Assembly: GCF_025370935.1 (NCBI RefSeq)
Contig: NC_133497.1
Span: 3,820,560-3,884,559, forward strand
Direction: 5' to 3'
Origin: Choristoneura fumiferana
Lineage: Eukaryota; Arthropoda; Insecta; Lepidoptera; Tortricidae
DNA length: 64,000 bases
The notes under the pieces are model-generated. The model made no database searches. It was not told where the DNA came from and worked only from the letters and a program-made list of their open reading frames with translations. The position numbers and the translations under genes are program-made. Shown in pieces: positions 21,500-35,200 of this stretch (position 1 is its first letter; every line of letters begins with the position of its first letter).

Positions 21500-22855
21500 T
21501 TGAATGCTAACCCACTGTGGGTCATTTATTTATTTATTTATTGAAGATATATTTCACAGCATTACAGTCTAGACCAATACACTGAGAAACTACACAAATC
21601 ACATCTTAAACTAAGGTACAATGAGAAGCTTTAAATAGGGTCACCAGTTTTCCTGTCATCCATCATCTCGCAAAACATTAATAATTGTGACATCGACGCT
21701 TGTGAAGGGAATTTATTATGACACTTACTGTGAGACGGTTATACGCTGTGTCAGGAACCAAATGGTTCCACTGCACACAGGTTGTCTAATAAACTCCACA
21801 GCGTTGTAGTTTTTCCCGAGCTTGGCTCGACTTTTCTTACTAGACTAGATAAGTAGCTTGCTTACACAATTTCAGCGCGTTAGTAAGGCGTGAAATGTGC
21901 GCGAAGACACTTGTCAGGTATGTCTTTTTGGACTTTAAGTATTAGAGGATCCGCAGTAAGGTCGACCTTCACTGAATTGATAACCGGATAAAAAATAAGT
22001 AATTAATTAATTCTATTTATGATCTTCTTTTTTGGCAACCCATACTATAGGTATTGGGTTTGGGTTAAATTAAAAAATTGGCTTATACAAAAAGTGTTCT
22101 ACAATTTAAAAGAATTTTTTGAATGTGACGGAAGGAAGTGAAAAACAGTATTGTAAAAAAAAAAGTTGTATTTAGCTGATAAATATGTATGGTAGGGATA
22201 TAAATATTGTACGCCCACATTGGGTAACTGTTGGAACTATTATATTATGTCATCTTTTGTACACAGTTTGACAATAAATAAATTATATTCTATTCTATTC
22301 TATTTATGTCCAGAAACTTATTTTATTTGATAAATAGTAAAGACGTCCACAATAAAATCGGGGCATTGTATCTTTGTAATGAATGCTAATTTACAAGCAA
22401 CACTTTTTTGTAATAGCCGAAACTACATAATAATAGACAACGAAAAGTTGGAAACCCCCGACTTTGTCACTTCAAAGTTCAATATCTCAAAAGCAGCTGA
22501 ACTGATTTTGATGAAACATGTCTAAGAACCATCGCTAGAAATCTGCTTACAAATAGAAAAACCGCATTGAAATCGGTCCACTCCACCCGTTTAAGAGCTA
22601 CGGTGCCACAGACAGACACACAAACAGACAGACAGATACACATAGCGGTCAAACTTATAACACCCCTCTTTTTGTGTCGGGGGTTAAAAATACGATCATA
22701 GTAGAATGTTAGAGCTTCTGTGAGTTTTAGCTTTATGTATTTCACTGTGCCTAAATTGGTTTGTACAGCGTTTTTTGATAATTTCCATTCGTTTCCAACT
22801 ACAATGCCACATTACTGTATTTATATTTACACAAGCTGTTTACGCTCATTAGAAT
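21500..22855. other. intergenic stretch with diverged repeats
   Basis: A TTTA microsatellite near 21523-21540, a LINE-type tail with ATTCTATTCTATTCTA near 22285-22305, and a diverged tail with CAGACAGACA and GTGTCGGGGGTTAAAAA near 22600-22690. No gene seen. Confidence 0.4.
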
Positions 22856-22856
22856 C

Positions 22857-23175
22857 ATCATCATCATCATCATCATCATCCCAGCCTATATACGTCCCAC
22901 TGCTGGGCACAGGCCTCCTCTCAGAACAAGAGGGCTTGGGCCATAGTTCCCACGCGGGCCCAGTGCGGATTGGGAACTTCGCACGCACCATTGAATCGCT
23001 TCGCAGGTTTGTGCAGGTTTCCTCACGATGTTTTCCTTCACCGCAAAGCTCGTGGTCAATTTCAAATGTAATTCCGCACATGAATTTCGAAAATTCAGAG
23101 GTGCGAGCCGGGGTTTGAACCCACAACCCTCTGCTTGAGAGGCGATAGGTCAACCACTAGGCCACCACGGCTTCT
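22857..23175 (-). mobile_element. tRNA-derived SINE (family S2)
   Basis: Minus strand. The tRNA-like head is CCGTGGTGGCCTAGTGG with B box GGTTCAAACCCC; the 3' end is CAGCAGTGGGACGTATATAG then (GAT)n. Confidence 0.85.
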
Positions 23176-23254
23176 TCATTAGAATCATATGTGGCTTATT
23201 TCTGTAAAAGAGGCAAATTCACCAAAGTTAAAACACTTCCAAACTACCCACGGC

Positions 23255-23770
23255 ATCCAATAAGACCACCTGATCGGATCATCCAGGTGATTCTGTTGGA
23301 CAAATTCGTCTTATGTGATCCCCAGGTGAGTTAACTGAACACTATATCCAGGACGATCCCCTAGGTAATTTTAGTGGACAGAAATATATCCAGTAGGATA
23401 CCCTACAAAATAATATGACCTCGCAAGTGATTCTAGTTCACAAACATGTCCAACAAGATCACCCAGATGATTCAGTTGGATTTGTTGTACATTACAATCA
23501 CCCAGGTGATTTAAACAAACTCAAACTCAAACTCACAACATTTATTGACAAGAAAAACACACTACATCACAACAAAAACACAGTAAAAACATAAATAGGA
23601 GAAGAGAGAAAAATAAGAGACATTGTTGTAAATGGACTGCTACGTCCAGAACGATCACTTAGGTGATTCAAATGGACGCAAATATCTTGCACGCTCCCCG
23701 TGGTAATTTTTGCGGGCTACTACGTTCAGAAGGATCACCCAGGTGATCACAGTGGATGTCATGGACCAAG
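23255..23770. repeat. degenerate minisatellite with ATCACCCAGGTGAT palindromes
   Basis: Units of about 55-60 bases carry GATCACCCAGGTGATTC-like palindromes alternating with GGACAAA and TCCAG. Well-preserved units are at 23462-23475, 23502-23512, 23654-23668 and 23733-23747. A retroelement tail interrupts at about 23518-23635. Confidence 0.65.
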
Positions 23771-23784
23771 TGATAAATCGCTCA

Positions 23785-24765
23785 TTTTTAGGGTTCCGGA
23801 GCCAAAATGGCAAAAACGGAACCCTTATAGTTTCGCCATGTCTGTCTGTCTGTCTGTCCGTCCGCGGCTTTGCTCAGAGACTATCAATGCTAGAAAGCTG
23901 TAATTTTGGGATATAAACGTAAACTATGCCGACAAAATGGTACAATACAAAATTCTAAAAAAAATTTTTTAGGGTACCTCCCATAGACGTAAAGTGGGGG
24001 TGTTTTTTTTTCTCATCCAACCCTATAGTGTGGGGTATCGTTTGATAGGTCTTTTAAAACCATTAGGGGTTTGCTAAGACGATTTTTCGATTCAGTGATA
24101 TATTTACGAATCATCATCATCATCATCCAGCCTATATACGTCCCATTGCTGGCACAGGCTCCTCTCAGAACAAGAGGGCTTGGGCCGTAGTTCCCACGCG
24201 GGCCCAATGCGGATTGGGAACTTCACACGCACCATTGAATTGCTTTCGCAGGTTTGTGCAGGTTTCCTCACGATGTTTTTCCTTCACCGCAAAGCTCGTG
24301 GTAAATTTCAAAATGTAATTCCGCACATGAATTTCGAAAAACTCAGAGGTGCGAGCCGGGGTTTGAACCCACGACCCTCTGCTTGAGAGGCGATAGGTCA
24401 AACACTAGGCCACCACGGCTGTTTTTGTTATTTACGAAATATTTAACTTTAAAGTGAAAATTTTCATTAAAATAAGGCGTCCCCCTCCCCTCTAAAATCT
24501 AAACCGGTGGGTGGAAAAATTTGAAAAATTCACAATGGTAGTAAGTATATCAAAATTACAAGGAAAACTGTATTGACTAAGTTTGCTTGAGAATTGTTAG
24601 TAGTTTATGAGTAAATAGCAGCCTAAGGTATAAAATATACCTAAACTTGGAAGAATCCGTATAAAATACGAAATCTTTTGAAAATTATTACTTATTTTTT
24701 TCTTAATGGCTACGGAACCCTATTTTGGGCGTGTCCGGCACGCTCTTAGCCGGTTTTTCATATCT
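23785..24765 (+). mobile_element. family X element with SINE inserted
   Basis: It begins TTTTAGGGTTCCGGAGCC and ends CACGCTCTTAGCCGGTTTTT. A family S2 SINE occupies 24112-24420. The uninterrupted copy at 28878-29532 shows the empty site. Confidence 0.8.
24112..24420 (-). mobile_element. SINE (family S2) inside a family X element
   Basis: Minus-strand head CCGTGGTGGCCTAGTG at the right and (GAT)n end at the left. TATTTACGAA at 24101-24115 is repeated at 24428-24437, a likely target duplication. Confidence 0.8.
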
Positions 24766-25249
24766 CTTATGATCGCTTATAACTATAATAATCGTATTAT
24801 TAATGGCCTACCTACCTACACTAACTAATGAACTAACTAATTACTTATTTGCAAAAGGTTTAGTGAAGGTGCCCCGCAATATCTTAGTTACCTAATTGCT
24901 CTCTTTACTAGATTATCTTATTTATTTAGTTCCACATTATTGTAATGTTTGATGTAAATATAAACTATTTAAAGATACTAGCTGTTGTCCGCAACTCCGT
25001 CCGCGTAAACATGAAAAATAGTTTAGGTACATCATATTCTCAGACCTACCGAATATACACAAAAAATTAATAAAATTCGGTCAAGCCGTTTCGAAGGAGT
25101 TTGGTCACAAACATTTTTGACCCGGGAATTTTATATATTAGACCTTATTCTGAGAAAAAAAAATTGACATTTAAAGTGAAAATGCCCACTTTTGTCTTAA
25201 AAGAACACCGAGCTTCAAGCGCTAATAAATTTTAGGTAGGTACCTAGTA

Positions 25250-26098
25250 CTATACAGAATGTAACATTTAGATCGGTCAGTGTGGAAAAGTCTGAAACTA
25301 TAAGACATACGAGGATCTGTTTTTAAGAACCATGTCATCGATTTTAGTAACAAAATCGAACCCAGAGTTTTAGAAAAATAAAACTTACATTATTAAAGAA
25401 AATGAAACACAAATCATTTTATTAAAAGTTTTGATAAAAATTACATTTTTAATACAAGCTTTTTTTTGACTGTACTTGTATTGTCACCCAAACTACATTT
25501 GCATACCAAATTTCAAATCGATGCCATTAACCGTTGAAGAGTTCCGTCCTGTGGAGACGATCCTGGCCGGACTACCAGGATGTCACTACCAGATTATTGT
25601 ATTGTCACGCAATTTACATAAGTATACCAAATTAGGTGCAACTAAATAAAAGCTTGTAATAAAATTCAACCGACTACAAAAAAACCATGAAAATAATTTT
25701 CTACCAGTCTGAAGTCGGTGCCTCAGCTCAGCTAGTGCCAGCAGGAGTGATTGAAACCCAATATATAAATAGTATGTATGTGAGGTAGACAACCATAGGA
25801 CCACTCCTGCTGGCTCGTGCTGAGGCACCGACTACAAACTGGTAGAAAAATATTTTCATGGTTTTTGTAGTTGGTTGGTTCCATTTTTTGTTATACATAT
25901 ATTTTTTATTACTTCTAGATATCGTGTTTCATTTAGGTATTGCTTTTGACCTACACTATTGATATCCAAATAGAAATAATGTTGCAGTTTTCTTGTTACT
26001 AAAATCGATGACATGCTTCCTAAGAACAGATCTTCGCATGTCCTATAGTTTCAGACTTTGCCATACTGAACTGACCAATCTGAATGTTACAACCTGTA
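25250..26098. mobile_element. fold-back element just upstream of the GH1 gene
   Basis: The outer inverted repeat is about 110 bp (GTCTGAAACTATA and complement, ATCGATGACATG and complement). An inner pair of about 60 bp contains GGTGCCTCAGC and GCTGAGGCACC. The interior holds the repeat shared with 18470. It ends 53 bases before GH1 exon a. Confidence 0.65.
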
Positions 26099-26150
26099 TA
26101 TGCACTCGTCCCAGATGTTGTGTTGGTGCTGTATAATAATTCACTTGCAG

Positions 26151-26269
26151 TGTGGTGGTAGCCGCAAGCCTGGTGGCGCTGGTAGCCGGCCAGAGGGACT
26201 TCCCTCCAGGGTTCAAGTTCGGTGCTGCCACCGCCGCCTACCAGATCGAGGGGGGGTGGAACGCCAGCG
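26151..26269 (+). CDS. GH1 exon a (signal peptide)
   Basis: Acceptor CACTTGCAG, donor GTAAGT. It encodes the hydrophobic signal core, then FPPGFKFGAATAAYQIEGG and WNAS. Confidence 0.9.
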
Positions 26270-29200
26270 GTAAGTTAGAACAGGGTCACGTTTAAACTGT
26301 ATATTTAAGTGCTAATGAATTAGCCACCAATACGCTTTCAGAGATGTTATCTTACACTAGCCTAAGGCAGCGTTTCCACCAGTGATGTGCGAGGCTGTGT
26401 TGCGAGGAATGTTTAAAGATTTAAAGATTTTTTATTGAACATAATATGGTTATTTAAAAACAAAAAGTTCGTAAGCAGCTGCATTAGTATAAACTGAGTC
26501 GCAGCTGTTTAAGCCCACCTCAATACATAGAAGTTCCACAGTGTTACATAATAGTATAAATAGAAAAACTTAAATTAGGTACTTAAATTACCTTGAAAAG
26601 AGAGGTACATTTCCAATAGTAGCCTTAGCATATTTGCTGTTGAAACTTTGGGTCCATGGAGTTCGGACGCTCACAAACTTTTTGGACAAATAAAAAAAAA
26701 TATTCGAAATTACCAATGACCATAGGGCTGGTGCATTTCTCGCCCAACGTATTGGAATCGCGATCCAGCGCGGAAATGCAGCCAGCCTTATGGGCACTCT
26801 TCCTCAGGGACAAGACTTGGGGGTGTTTTATGTCGCTCACCATGAATGATTTAAAGGCACCTTTGACTTTTATTTTATCAGTGATCTTTATTAAATAAAT
26901 GATTTACAAAACTGTTCTATGTATCCATTAGCTGTCTGTCGCCATTCTTCGGTCCCGTCCGGTCCACCACCAAATCCAATCAATGCTGCCAAGATGCTGC
27001 CAGTCTAAATATTAAAATTATCACAAAGGGTTGACATACTCTATGACAGGGGGAACTGTATACATAGTTAATTTATTTTTAGGATAGTTTAGTGTAACTT
27101 CAATTGTACCTTTTTAATTTAAAATAAATTCTTAGCACACACACACACACACTAGAGATAGTCTTGTGGACTCACTAACAATACTTGTTGCCTGTGTTAG
27201 TTTTAACTGTTTTAAGTATGATTCGCCAACTGTATTTCTGTGGACATCTGTTATTGGCTTTCTGTTTAGTACCTAAGTCCTATTATAATGTACTGTATTG
27301 CTGTTGATGCCCCAAATAAATAAAATAAAATAAAATAAACAGAGCATGTAAGTAAACCAAACAGTTTTTAATATTGGTAAACTTGTTCCCATTATTCAAC
27401 AATCTAGAAAAGTGTGTTAAATTAACCGATTAGCTCACAAGTGTCTCTTTGTCAATGTCAATGTGTTTTTCATGAACCAATAGAACGCTTATTAACCTAT
27501 CTTCGCGTAGCTCTAGCGGAAATAGCTGAGCGGAGCCACAGTAGAAAAACCGGTCAAGAGCGTGTCGGACACGCCCAAACTAGGGTTCCGTAGCCATAAC
27601 GAAAAAATTAAGTAATATTTTTCTAAGGATTTCGTATTTTATAAGGAATCTTCCAAGTTTAGGTATATATTATACCTACCTTACGCTGCTATTTACCTAC
27701 TCTTAAACTACTAATAATTGTCAAGCAAACTTAGCCGTTATAGTTTTCCTTGAAAGTTTGATGTACTTACTACCATCCTGATTTTTTTTTAAATTTCCAC
27801 CCATCGGTTTAGATTTTAGAGGGGGGGACGCTCGATTTTAATGAAAATTTACACTTTAAAGTTGAATATTTCGCAAACATATTACTGAATCGAAAAATCG
27901 TCTTAGCAAACCCGTGATGGTTTTAAAAGACCTATACAACGATACCCTACACTATAGGGTTGGATAAGAAAAAAAAATCACCCCCACTTTACGTCTATGG
28001 GAGGTACCCGAAAAAAAATTTTGTTGAATTTTTAATTTTACCATTTTGTCGGCATAGTTTACTTATATATCCGTGCAAAATTACAGCTTTCTAGCATTGA
28101 TAGTCCCTGAGCAAAGCCGCGGACGGAGAGACAGACAGACAGACATGGCGAAACTATAAAGGTTCCGTTTTTGCCATTTTGGCTCCGGAACCCTAAAAAA
28201 AAGCAGTATTCTGTCTCGGCAGCGTCCTTGATATAACTACCTACGCCGGCTCGGTACACAAACGCGCGATAGGGCTGCCTACTCTACTAACTGTCACTCT
28301 TCAGTTATGTATTTGATTTGATAATGTCACATGAAAATTAGAGTAGGGAAAGGATTAGACACTTTAGAAAATTATGGAAGGAATGCACTAATTAGTGTTT
28401 AACAAAAATGCATTTTACGTTATTTTCATAAACCACAAGACGTATATGTTTTATATTATTTTATATTTATGTTTTAAACGGTTTTATTTGGCTTCATCAC
28501 TACGTATGTTTGTTACCTACAAATTAGTTACGGAGAAGTATCTGCAACTCTTCTGGGATGTGCGAAAAGCTTTATTGTTGAATTAAAGAGTATAAAAAAA
28601 TCGCATTCTGATGAATAACTTAATTAGATACGTTTTTATATAATATTATACCTATTACATGAATTTAAACATCCGTACACTAAACCATACTGTTTATATC
28701 GACGTGACATAATTAGGTTCGTAATAAATGCGCGTGAGTCCTGCGCCGACCGTAGTAACCGCGAAGCACTCTCGACTGATGGTTGCCGACTTTGCCGAGG
28801 TATGCTGAGAATTCGTGGCGCGTTGGTATAACTCGCGTTCCGGCCGTTTGTATGAAGACGGTTTACTGCTCCTTTTTAGGGTTCCGGAGCCAAAATGGGA
28901 AAAACGGAACCCTTATAGTTTCGCAATGTCTGTTTGTCTGTCTGTCTGTCCGCGGCTTTGCTCAGGGACTATCAATGCTTGAAAGCTGTAATTTTGCGTA
29001 AATATGTATGTAAACTATGCCGACAAAATGTTACAATAAAAATTTCAATAAAGATTTTTTTTAGTGTACCTCCCATAGACGTAAAGTGGGGGTGATTTTT
29101 CTTTTCTCATCCAACCTTGTATTGTAGGTGCTTGTAGTGTGGGAAATCGTTAAATAGGTCTTTTAAAATCATTAAGGGTTGCTAAAACGATTTTTCGATT

Positions 29201-32200
29201 CAGTGATTTTTTTGCAAAATATTCAACTTTAAAGTGCAAATTTTCATTAAAAGTCGAGCGTCCCTCTAAAATCTAAACGGTGGGTGAAAATTTTAAAAAA
29301 AATCAGAATCGTAGGAAGTATATCAAACTTTCAAAGAAAACTATAACGGCTAAGTATGCTTGAGAATTATTAGTAGTTTAAGAGTAAATAGCAGCCTAAG
29401 GTATAAAATATACCTAAACTTGGAAGATTCCGTATAAAATACGTAATCCTTAAAAATTATTACTTATTTTTTTCTTAATGGCTACGGAACCCTATTTTGG
29501 GCGTGTCCGACACGCTCTTGGCCGGTTTTTTGTACTGTGGCGGAGCCCTCCCCCTGTATAAGCAGGAGGGAACTTTAAAAAAATGGAAACTTTGCAAACT
29601 AGGCGAGTGAGTTGTCATTTTCTACGTATTTTTTGCGCTGAATCGAATAAGACCATACCAATACTTACGGATCAATATTTTGCGAGATATGAAGGATTAT
29701 TGTTGAAAACATAGCGCGACTAAACCCTAATAAAAACATATAGGTAATATTCCCCACTGACTGCTTCATAGATAAAGGCGTGAGCATCTGGGATCACTTC
29801 GTGCACACGCAGCCTGGCCGCATCAGCGACGTCAGCAACGGCGATGTGGCGTGCGACTCCTACCACCTGTGGCGGGAGGACGTCCAGCTGTTAGCGGATA
29901 TGGGTGTCGACTACTACAGGTTAGCTGTCTGTTTAATTCAGTCAAGGGCGTAGGATGTTCTCTCTTGTGATGGTTGGGACAATCTTGCAGATCGCCGATC
30001 TGACTGGCACAGCTGAGCGCTTTGAAATAGATCAGCGGTTCCTAACCTTTTAGTTAGGAGGGACCATTTGACAAAATTTCTGTCTTGCCATGGACCACCA
30101 ACTGTTTGAAAGTAATATATACGGTAAAAGTAAAATTGAAAATGAATGAACGGTTGCGACCGCTACTTGACTGGCGCGTCGTTTTTGCCAATTCGTTGTT
30201 GATGGCTTCGCGGACCATTTTGAGTTCTTCCACGGACCGCCAGTGGTCCGCGGACCACCGGTTAAGAACCACTGAAATAGATCGTCTTGAAGATCTGGAC
30301 GCCAAGCGCCAGTTACAAAAAGCTAAACTAAAACCTGTGTACACGTATACTTATAACTCTTCGGGGCAGCTGTTCTGTGTGCCAAGACCGCAAACATTAC
30401 AAGAAATAGCTTAATTAGGTATAAATTTGCTATCTAACTTGAAACAACTTCTACAACGCCTTTTGGACACATAGCCATGGGCCATTTCTAGATTTAATTT
30501 AGTTTTACAGAATAAGGTTCTATTTTTTTTGTTTAATTTCTTCTTTGCTATTTAATATTAGTCTAATGAAATATAAACACTACCTACTACTACTTTACTA
30601 TGTATTCTGACCAGAATGCGAGCGAATCCAAGGCACTAATTTGAAATATTGCAGTAGGTAGACGAAGATGTATTTGCAAGAACGTTTATAACACTTCACA
30701 TCCTTCAATTCCAGATTCTCGATATCCTGGCCACGGATACTGCCGTCTGGTTTCACAAACCACATCAGCGAAGATGGTTCGCAGTACTATTCAAGCTGAT
30801 TGACGAGCTACTGGCCCATGGGATAGAGCCAATGGTGACGCTCTACCACTGGGACCTTCCACAGTCGCTACAGGATCTGGGTACGTAAGAAAGGGGGCAT
30901 CAATTGATCACGTGAGGCGCTAAGGGGGGTCGAGTGAAACTTCAGCTAATCTCATGTGGGGGAGAGGGTGATGGTCTCGGTAAATTTCACGTAGGCACCA
31001 TCAGCCAAATAAGTGGTCTATCAATTTCTAAACAAGTTCCTATCAAATGAATATGTCGCTAAAATATAACTTTCAAGTTGACAGACACGTCTATTAGCAT
31101 TATTGTTTCATGACATGCAAACGATTATCAACTTTAGGGTGGTAGACCACATATTTGGCTGATGGTACTTTTTTCCCGCAAGAAACACTAAAATTGTGGG
31201 AAAACTGGGTTGAATTGAGTAAAAAGTGCTCACGGTTATCACCTCATTGAGGACTTGATCCAGACTTGTGTGGACGTTTGGAGGGCCCCTAGTGCTGAAG
31301 GTCCAACGCAGCCCACCCCTCCCGCCACACTTTTAGTCCGCCACTGAAGGCCTGCAATTCATGGGATGGTAAAGGCTGGAAAGAAGAAAATCAAAAAATC
31401 CATGAACTAAAACAATTACTTTGCTCACCCGTGACCTTATGATAGGTCCATGCAACAAATGTGTATTCATGCATCTCGCCTCCACCTTCCACCCTTTTAG
31501 AACAAACATTACATCACACAACTCAACTATCAATGCCACACTACACTGACTGTCTCGAAGTTAACCAGAGTACTGGCTTGCACTGTTGTGTTTCGGCATG
31601 GAGAGTAAGACAGCCGGTGAAATTACTGGCACTTGAGGTATCCCATCTTAGGCCTCTAGGTTGGCAACGCATCTGCAATACCCCTGGTGTTCCAGATGTT
31701 TATGGGCGGTGATGATCTCTTACCATCAGGAGACCCACTTGCTCGTTTGCTTTTCAGTCGAATAAAATAAAAAAAGTACATCCTCAGAGCAACACAACCG
31801 TTCACCATGCTACCTGATGTTAGACACAAACAAAAACTCCCCACCGACCTGAACCTATTTATACTACGAAGTGCAAAATTCGTAATTCGTATCTCGCCAT
31901 CCTGCTGACGCTTATTTTATTTGATACGAGAGTGAGAGGGATGGTACGATACGAACTTCGATTTTCGAATTTCGTAGTAGCCCCGCTGAACCTCCGAGAA
32001 GTAACGCCTATCAATAACTTGCTATTTTTCTAGGTGGCTGGACAAACCCTCTAATCTCAGATTGGTTCGCGGAATACGCGCGAGTGGTATACTCTTTATA
32101 TGGCGACCGTGTGAAGACTTGGATCACCATTAACGAACCTATCGCCATGTGCGAGAGCGGCTACGGCGGCATCCTGGCTCCAGGGTTCCAAGATCATGAG

Positions 32201-35200
32201 ATAGGATCTCTCCTGTGCAGCAAGTACATAATGATAGCCCATGCGAAAGCCTACAGGGTTTATGAAGAGGAGTTCAAACCTAAGTATAATGGTGAGTTCT
32301 GGCTCTATAGGTACTACTAGTATGAAGTGCGAAATTCGAACTTGCTGACGCTTAGATATTATTTCATACGAGAGTGAGAGGGACAGTACGATACGAACTT
32401 CGATTTTCGTAGTAGCCTTGAACTGTTGTACACTTAAAATTAAGTTTGCTAACAATGTCGTTTTTTATCTCGAAACCAAAGAACGGTTATCTTTCTCTTT
32501 CTCATTTGAATCTTCAGGAAAGCGAAGAAAATCGACGAGCCCCGGGCGACATTAACATAATGGCTATACTGTACCTGTAAAGTCTACAAAATGAGATATT
32601 GTACACTCTCTTACAAAAATAATTGGGCGTCTTCGGAGCTATACGCAGCTAACTCGCGGCGCGCTCGGTGTGAAAACGTTGTGGGCTCGCTTCGCTTTCA
32701 ACTCGCCCACGAATTGCCAGTGCCCTATCACACTGGGAATTTGTGGGCGAGTTGACTCTAAAGATCTTTGATGATGATGATACAATAAAAAGTGATTGTA
32801 TTATATAACTAGTGTTTACCCGCGGCTTCGCACACGTAACTCATTAGATCCAGCTGCTGAATTGAAACTTAGGGATTTTTTAAAATTCCCGTGGGAATTC
32901 CCGAAAATTAAATCGTGGTTTTCATTGACGTTACATTAAAAACAATCGTGTCAAATTTCATGACTCTAGGCCCAGCGGTTGTTATTTCAAGATTTTATCC
33001 CTATCCCGTGGCAATGTCGGAATAAAAAGAAGCCTATGTTTTATTCCAGATGTCCAGCTATCTAAATACCAAATTTCATCCAAATCCGTCAAGCCGTTTC
33101 AGCGTGAAGGAGTAACAAACATACTCACTCACAAACTTTGGCATTTATAAATATTTGTAAGATGTTCAGCTATCTACATACCAAATTTCATCCAAATCCG
33201 TCCAGCCGTTTCAGCGTGAATGAGTAACAAACATACTCACTCACTCACTCACTCACTCACAAACTTTCGCATTTATAATATAAGAAGGATTACGATTGGC
33301 AGTCGTTTTGCAGAGTTCTCATGAAATTGCCTTTACTTTGTCACCAGGCGAGGTGTCCTACGCGCAGCATGAGTTTTGGTTCGAACCGGCGACAGATGAT
33401 GACATCGAGTTGACTTCGCTCGCGAGGGACCATGCTGTAAGTCTAACTTGTAAACCAGGGGCACCGGCAGCACAAGAGAATGAGGGCTATCGTTTTTTGT
33501 GTCACTAGATGGCGCACTGTTGCGTGAGGTTTTTAAGTATGGCTTTCAAAGTCTGCTATTACGGGCGTGAAAACAAAGTTAAGGTTAAAATCATATTTAA
33601 TACACCTTAAAACCGTACCATAAAAATATCGAGCATGCCACAGTGTTGCATAGTTCCCGTTTTGTTCGGAAAAAAGAGAGGACAAAGGTTTCCGAAAGAC
33701 AAAACTGTCTCAAAACACAGACATTCATTGCCCTTGAACGCATATTTGCCATAATTAATTTCAGATATTGCAAAATATTCACAAAATTATTCTAATTATA
33801 AATAAACCCGCGTAGCTCACTCAAAAACTATGAGATTTGACATTTCGGAGACCTCGCGCTACACTAGCGCCTCTAGTGGCGAATTCATACGCGATAGCCC
33901 TAATTACAGGCACGTTAAATAGGTCATCTTATCAGCAGGATATCGGGCCGTGTGGTGTCGAGTTAGAATTACACCTCTCCATTTCTTCCGTGGATGTCGT
34001 AAGAGGTGACTGAGGATATAGGTTCTGGTACACCGTAGGCGACTGGCTAATAACCTGTCACTATTGTACCGTTTTTGTCAAACTTAAAACCTTTGCAAAA
34101 AGTGGCTCCGAAGCGGTAACGTTTCGTGTGCTCAGCCTACCCCATTTGTGGGTTTGTGTGTGTGTGTGTATCAGCTGGATGACGTCAGCTGCTGAATAAA
34201 GGCTTCCCCCTTAGAACGCCACAGTGATCGACAAATTGCCACTCGCATCCATGCTCGCAACTCTCATGATGTCGGCAGTCCACCTGGTGGGAGGCCTGCC
34301 AATGTTTCGTCTTACGGCTCGTGGTCACTCAAGGACTTTTCTCCTCCAACGCTTATGTTCTGAGAGCGATGTGGCCCGCCCATTACCACTACAAAATGGC
34401 CACAACTGAACTTAACATACATGAGTCTTCTGACTGTAGTAGTCTTCGAGAACATCCCTGGGTTGTTGTGGACGAATACCAATGGTGATTTTTTTTAAGT
34501 ATGTATCTATCTATTTAAGTGGGTACGTTTATCCGTTGCCTATTTAGTACCCATAACACAAGCTTTGCAAGTGTCCTGTGATATTCATTTATTTATTTAT
34601 TGTTGATTTCAGTTTGGCCGCTTTTCACACCCCATATTCTCCGAAGAGGGCGGCTGGCCCCCGGCGTTAGAGCAGTTCATGGCTGAAAAGAGTAAGAGAG
34701 AGGGATATCCTCGCTCCAGGCTGCCTGCTTTCACTCAGGAGGAGATTACGTTGTTAAAAGGTTTTTTTTGTTCTCTGTCTTTTTATGAAATATTCTCAAA
34801 TGTTCCATTTACCAACTTGATCTAAGAATGGGAAGCAGCGCTATTGCCGACTCCAATATCAGGTGTTACTTTGCGGAAGTCAATGAACTGGAACAATGAG
34901 GGCTATCGCGTATGAATTCGCCGCTAGAGGCGCTAGTGTAGCGTGAGGTCTCCGAAATGTCAAATCTCATAGTTTTTGGGTGAGCTACGCGGGTTTATTT
35001 ATAGGTACCTAATTAGAATAATTTTGTGAATATTTTGCAATACTGGAATTAATTATGGCAATAATGCGTTCCGGGCAATGAATGTTTGTGTTTTGAGACA
35101 GTTTTGTCTTTCGAAAAATTTTGTCCTCCCTTTTTTCCGAACAAAACGGGACCACGCAAGACTGTAGTTGCTCGATGTTTTTATGGTACGATTTTAAGAT

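Noticed and set aside
22827..23153. Open frame on the minus strand of about 108 codons
   Set aside because: It lies wholly within SINE S2 and runs into the GAT triplet tail as poly-Asp.
26588..26843. Two overlapping minus-strand frames as a possible intronic gene
   Set aside because: They are shifted relative to each other, lack a start context and splice sites, and are next to LINE-tail sequence; decayed repeat is more likely.
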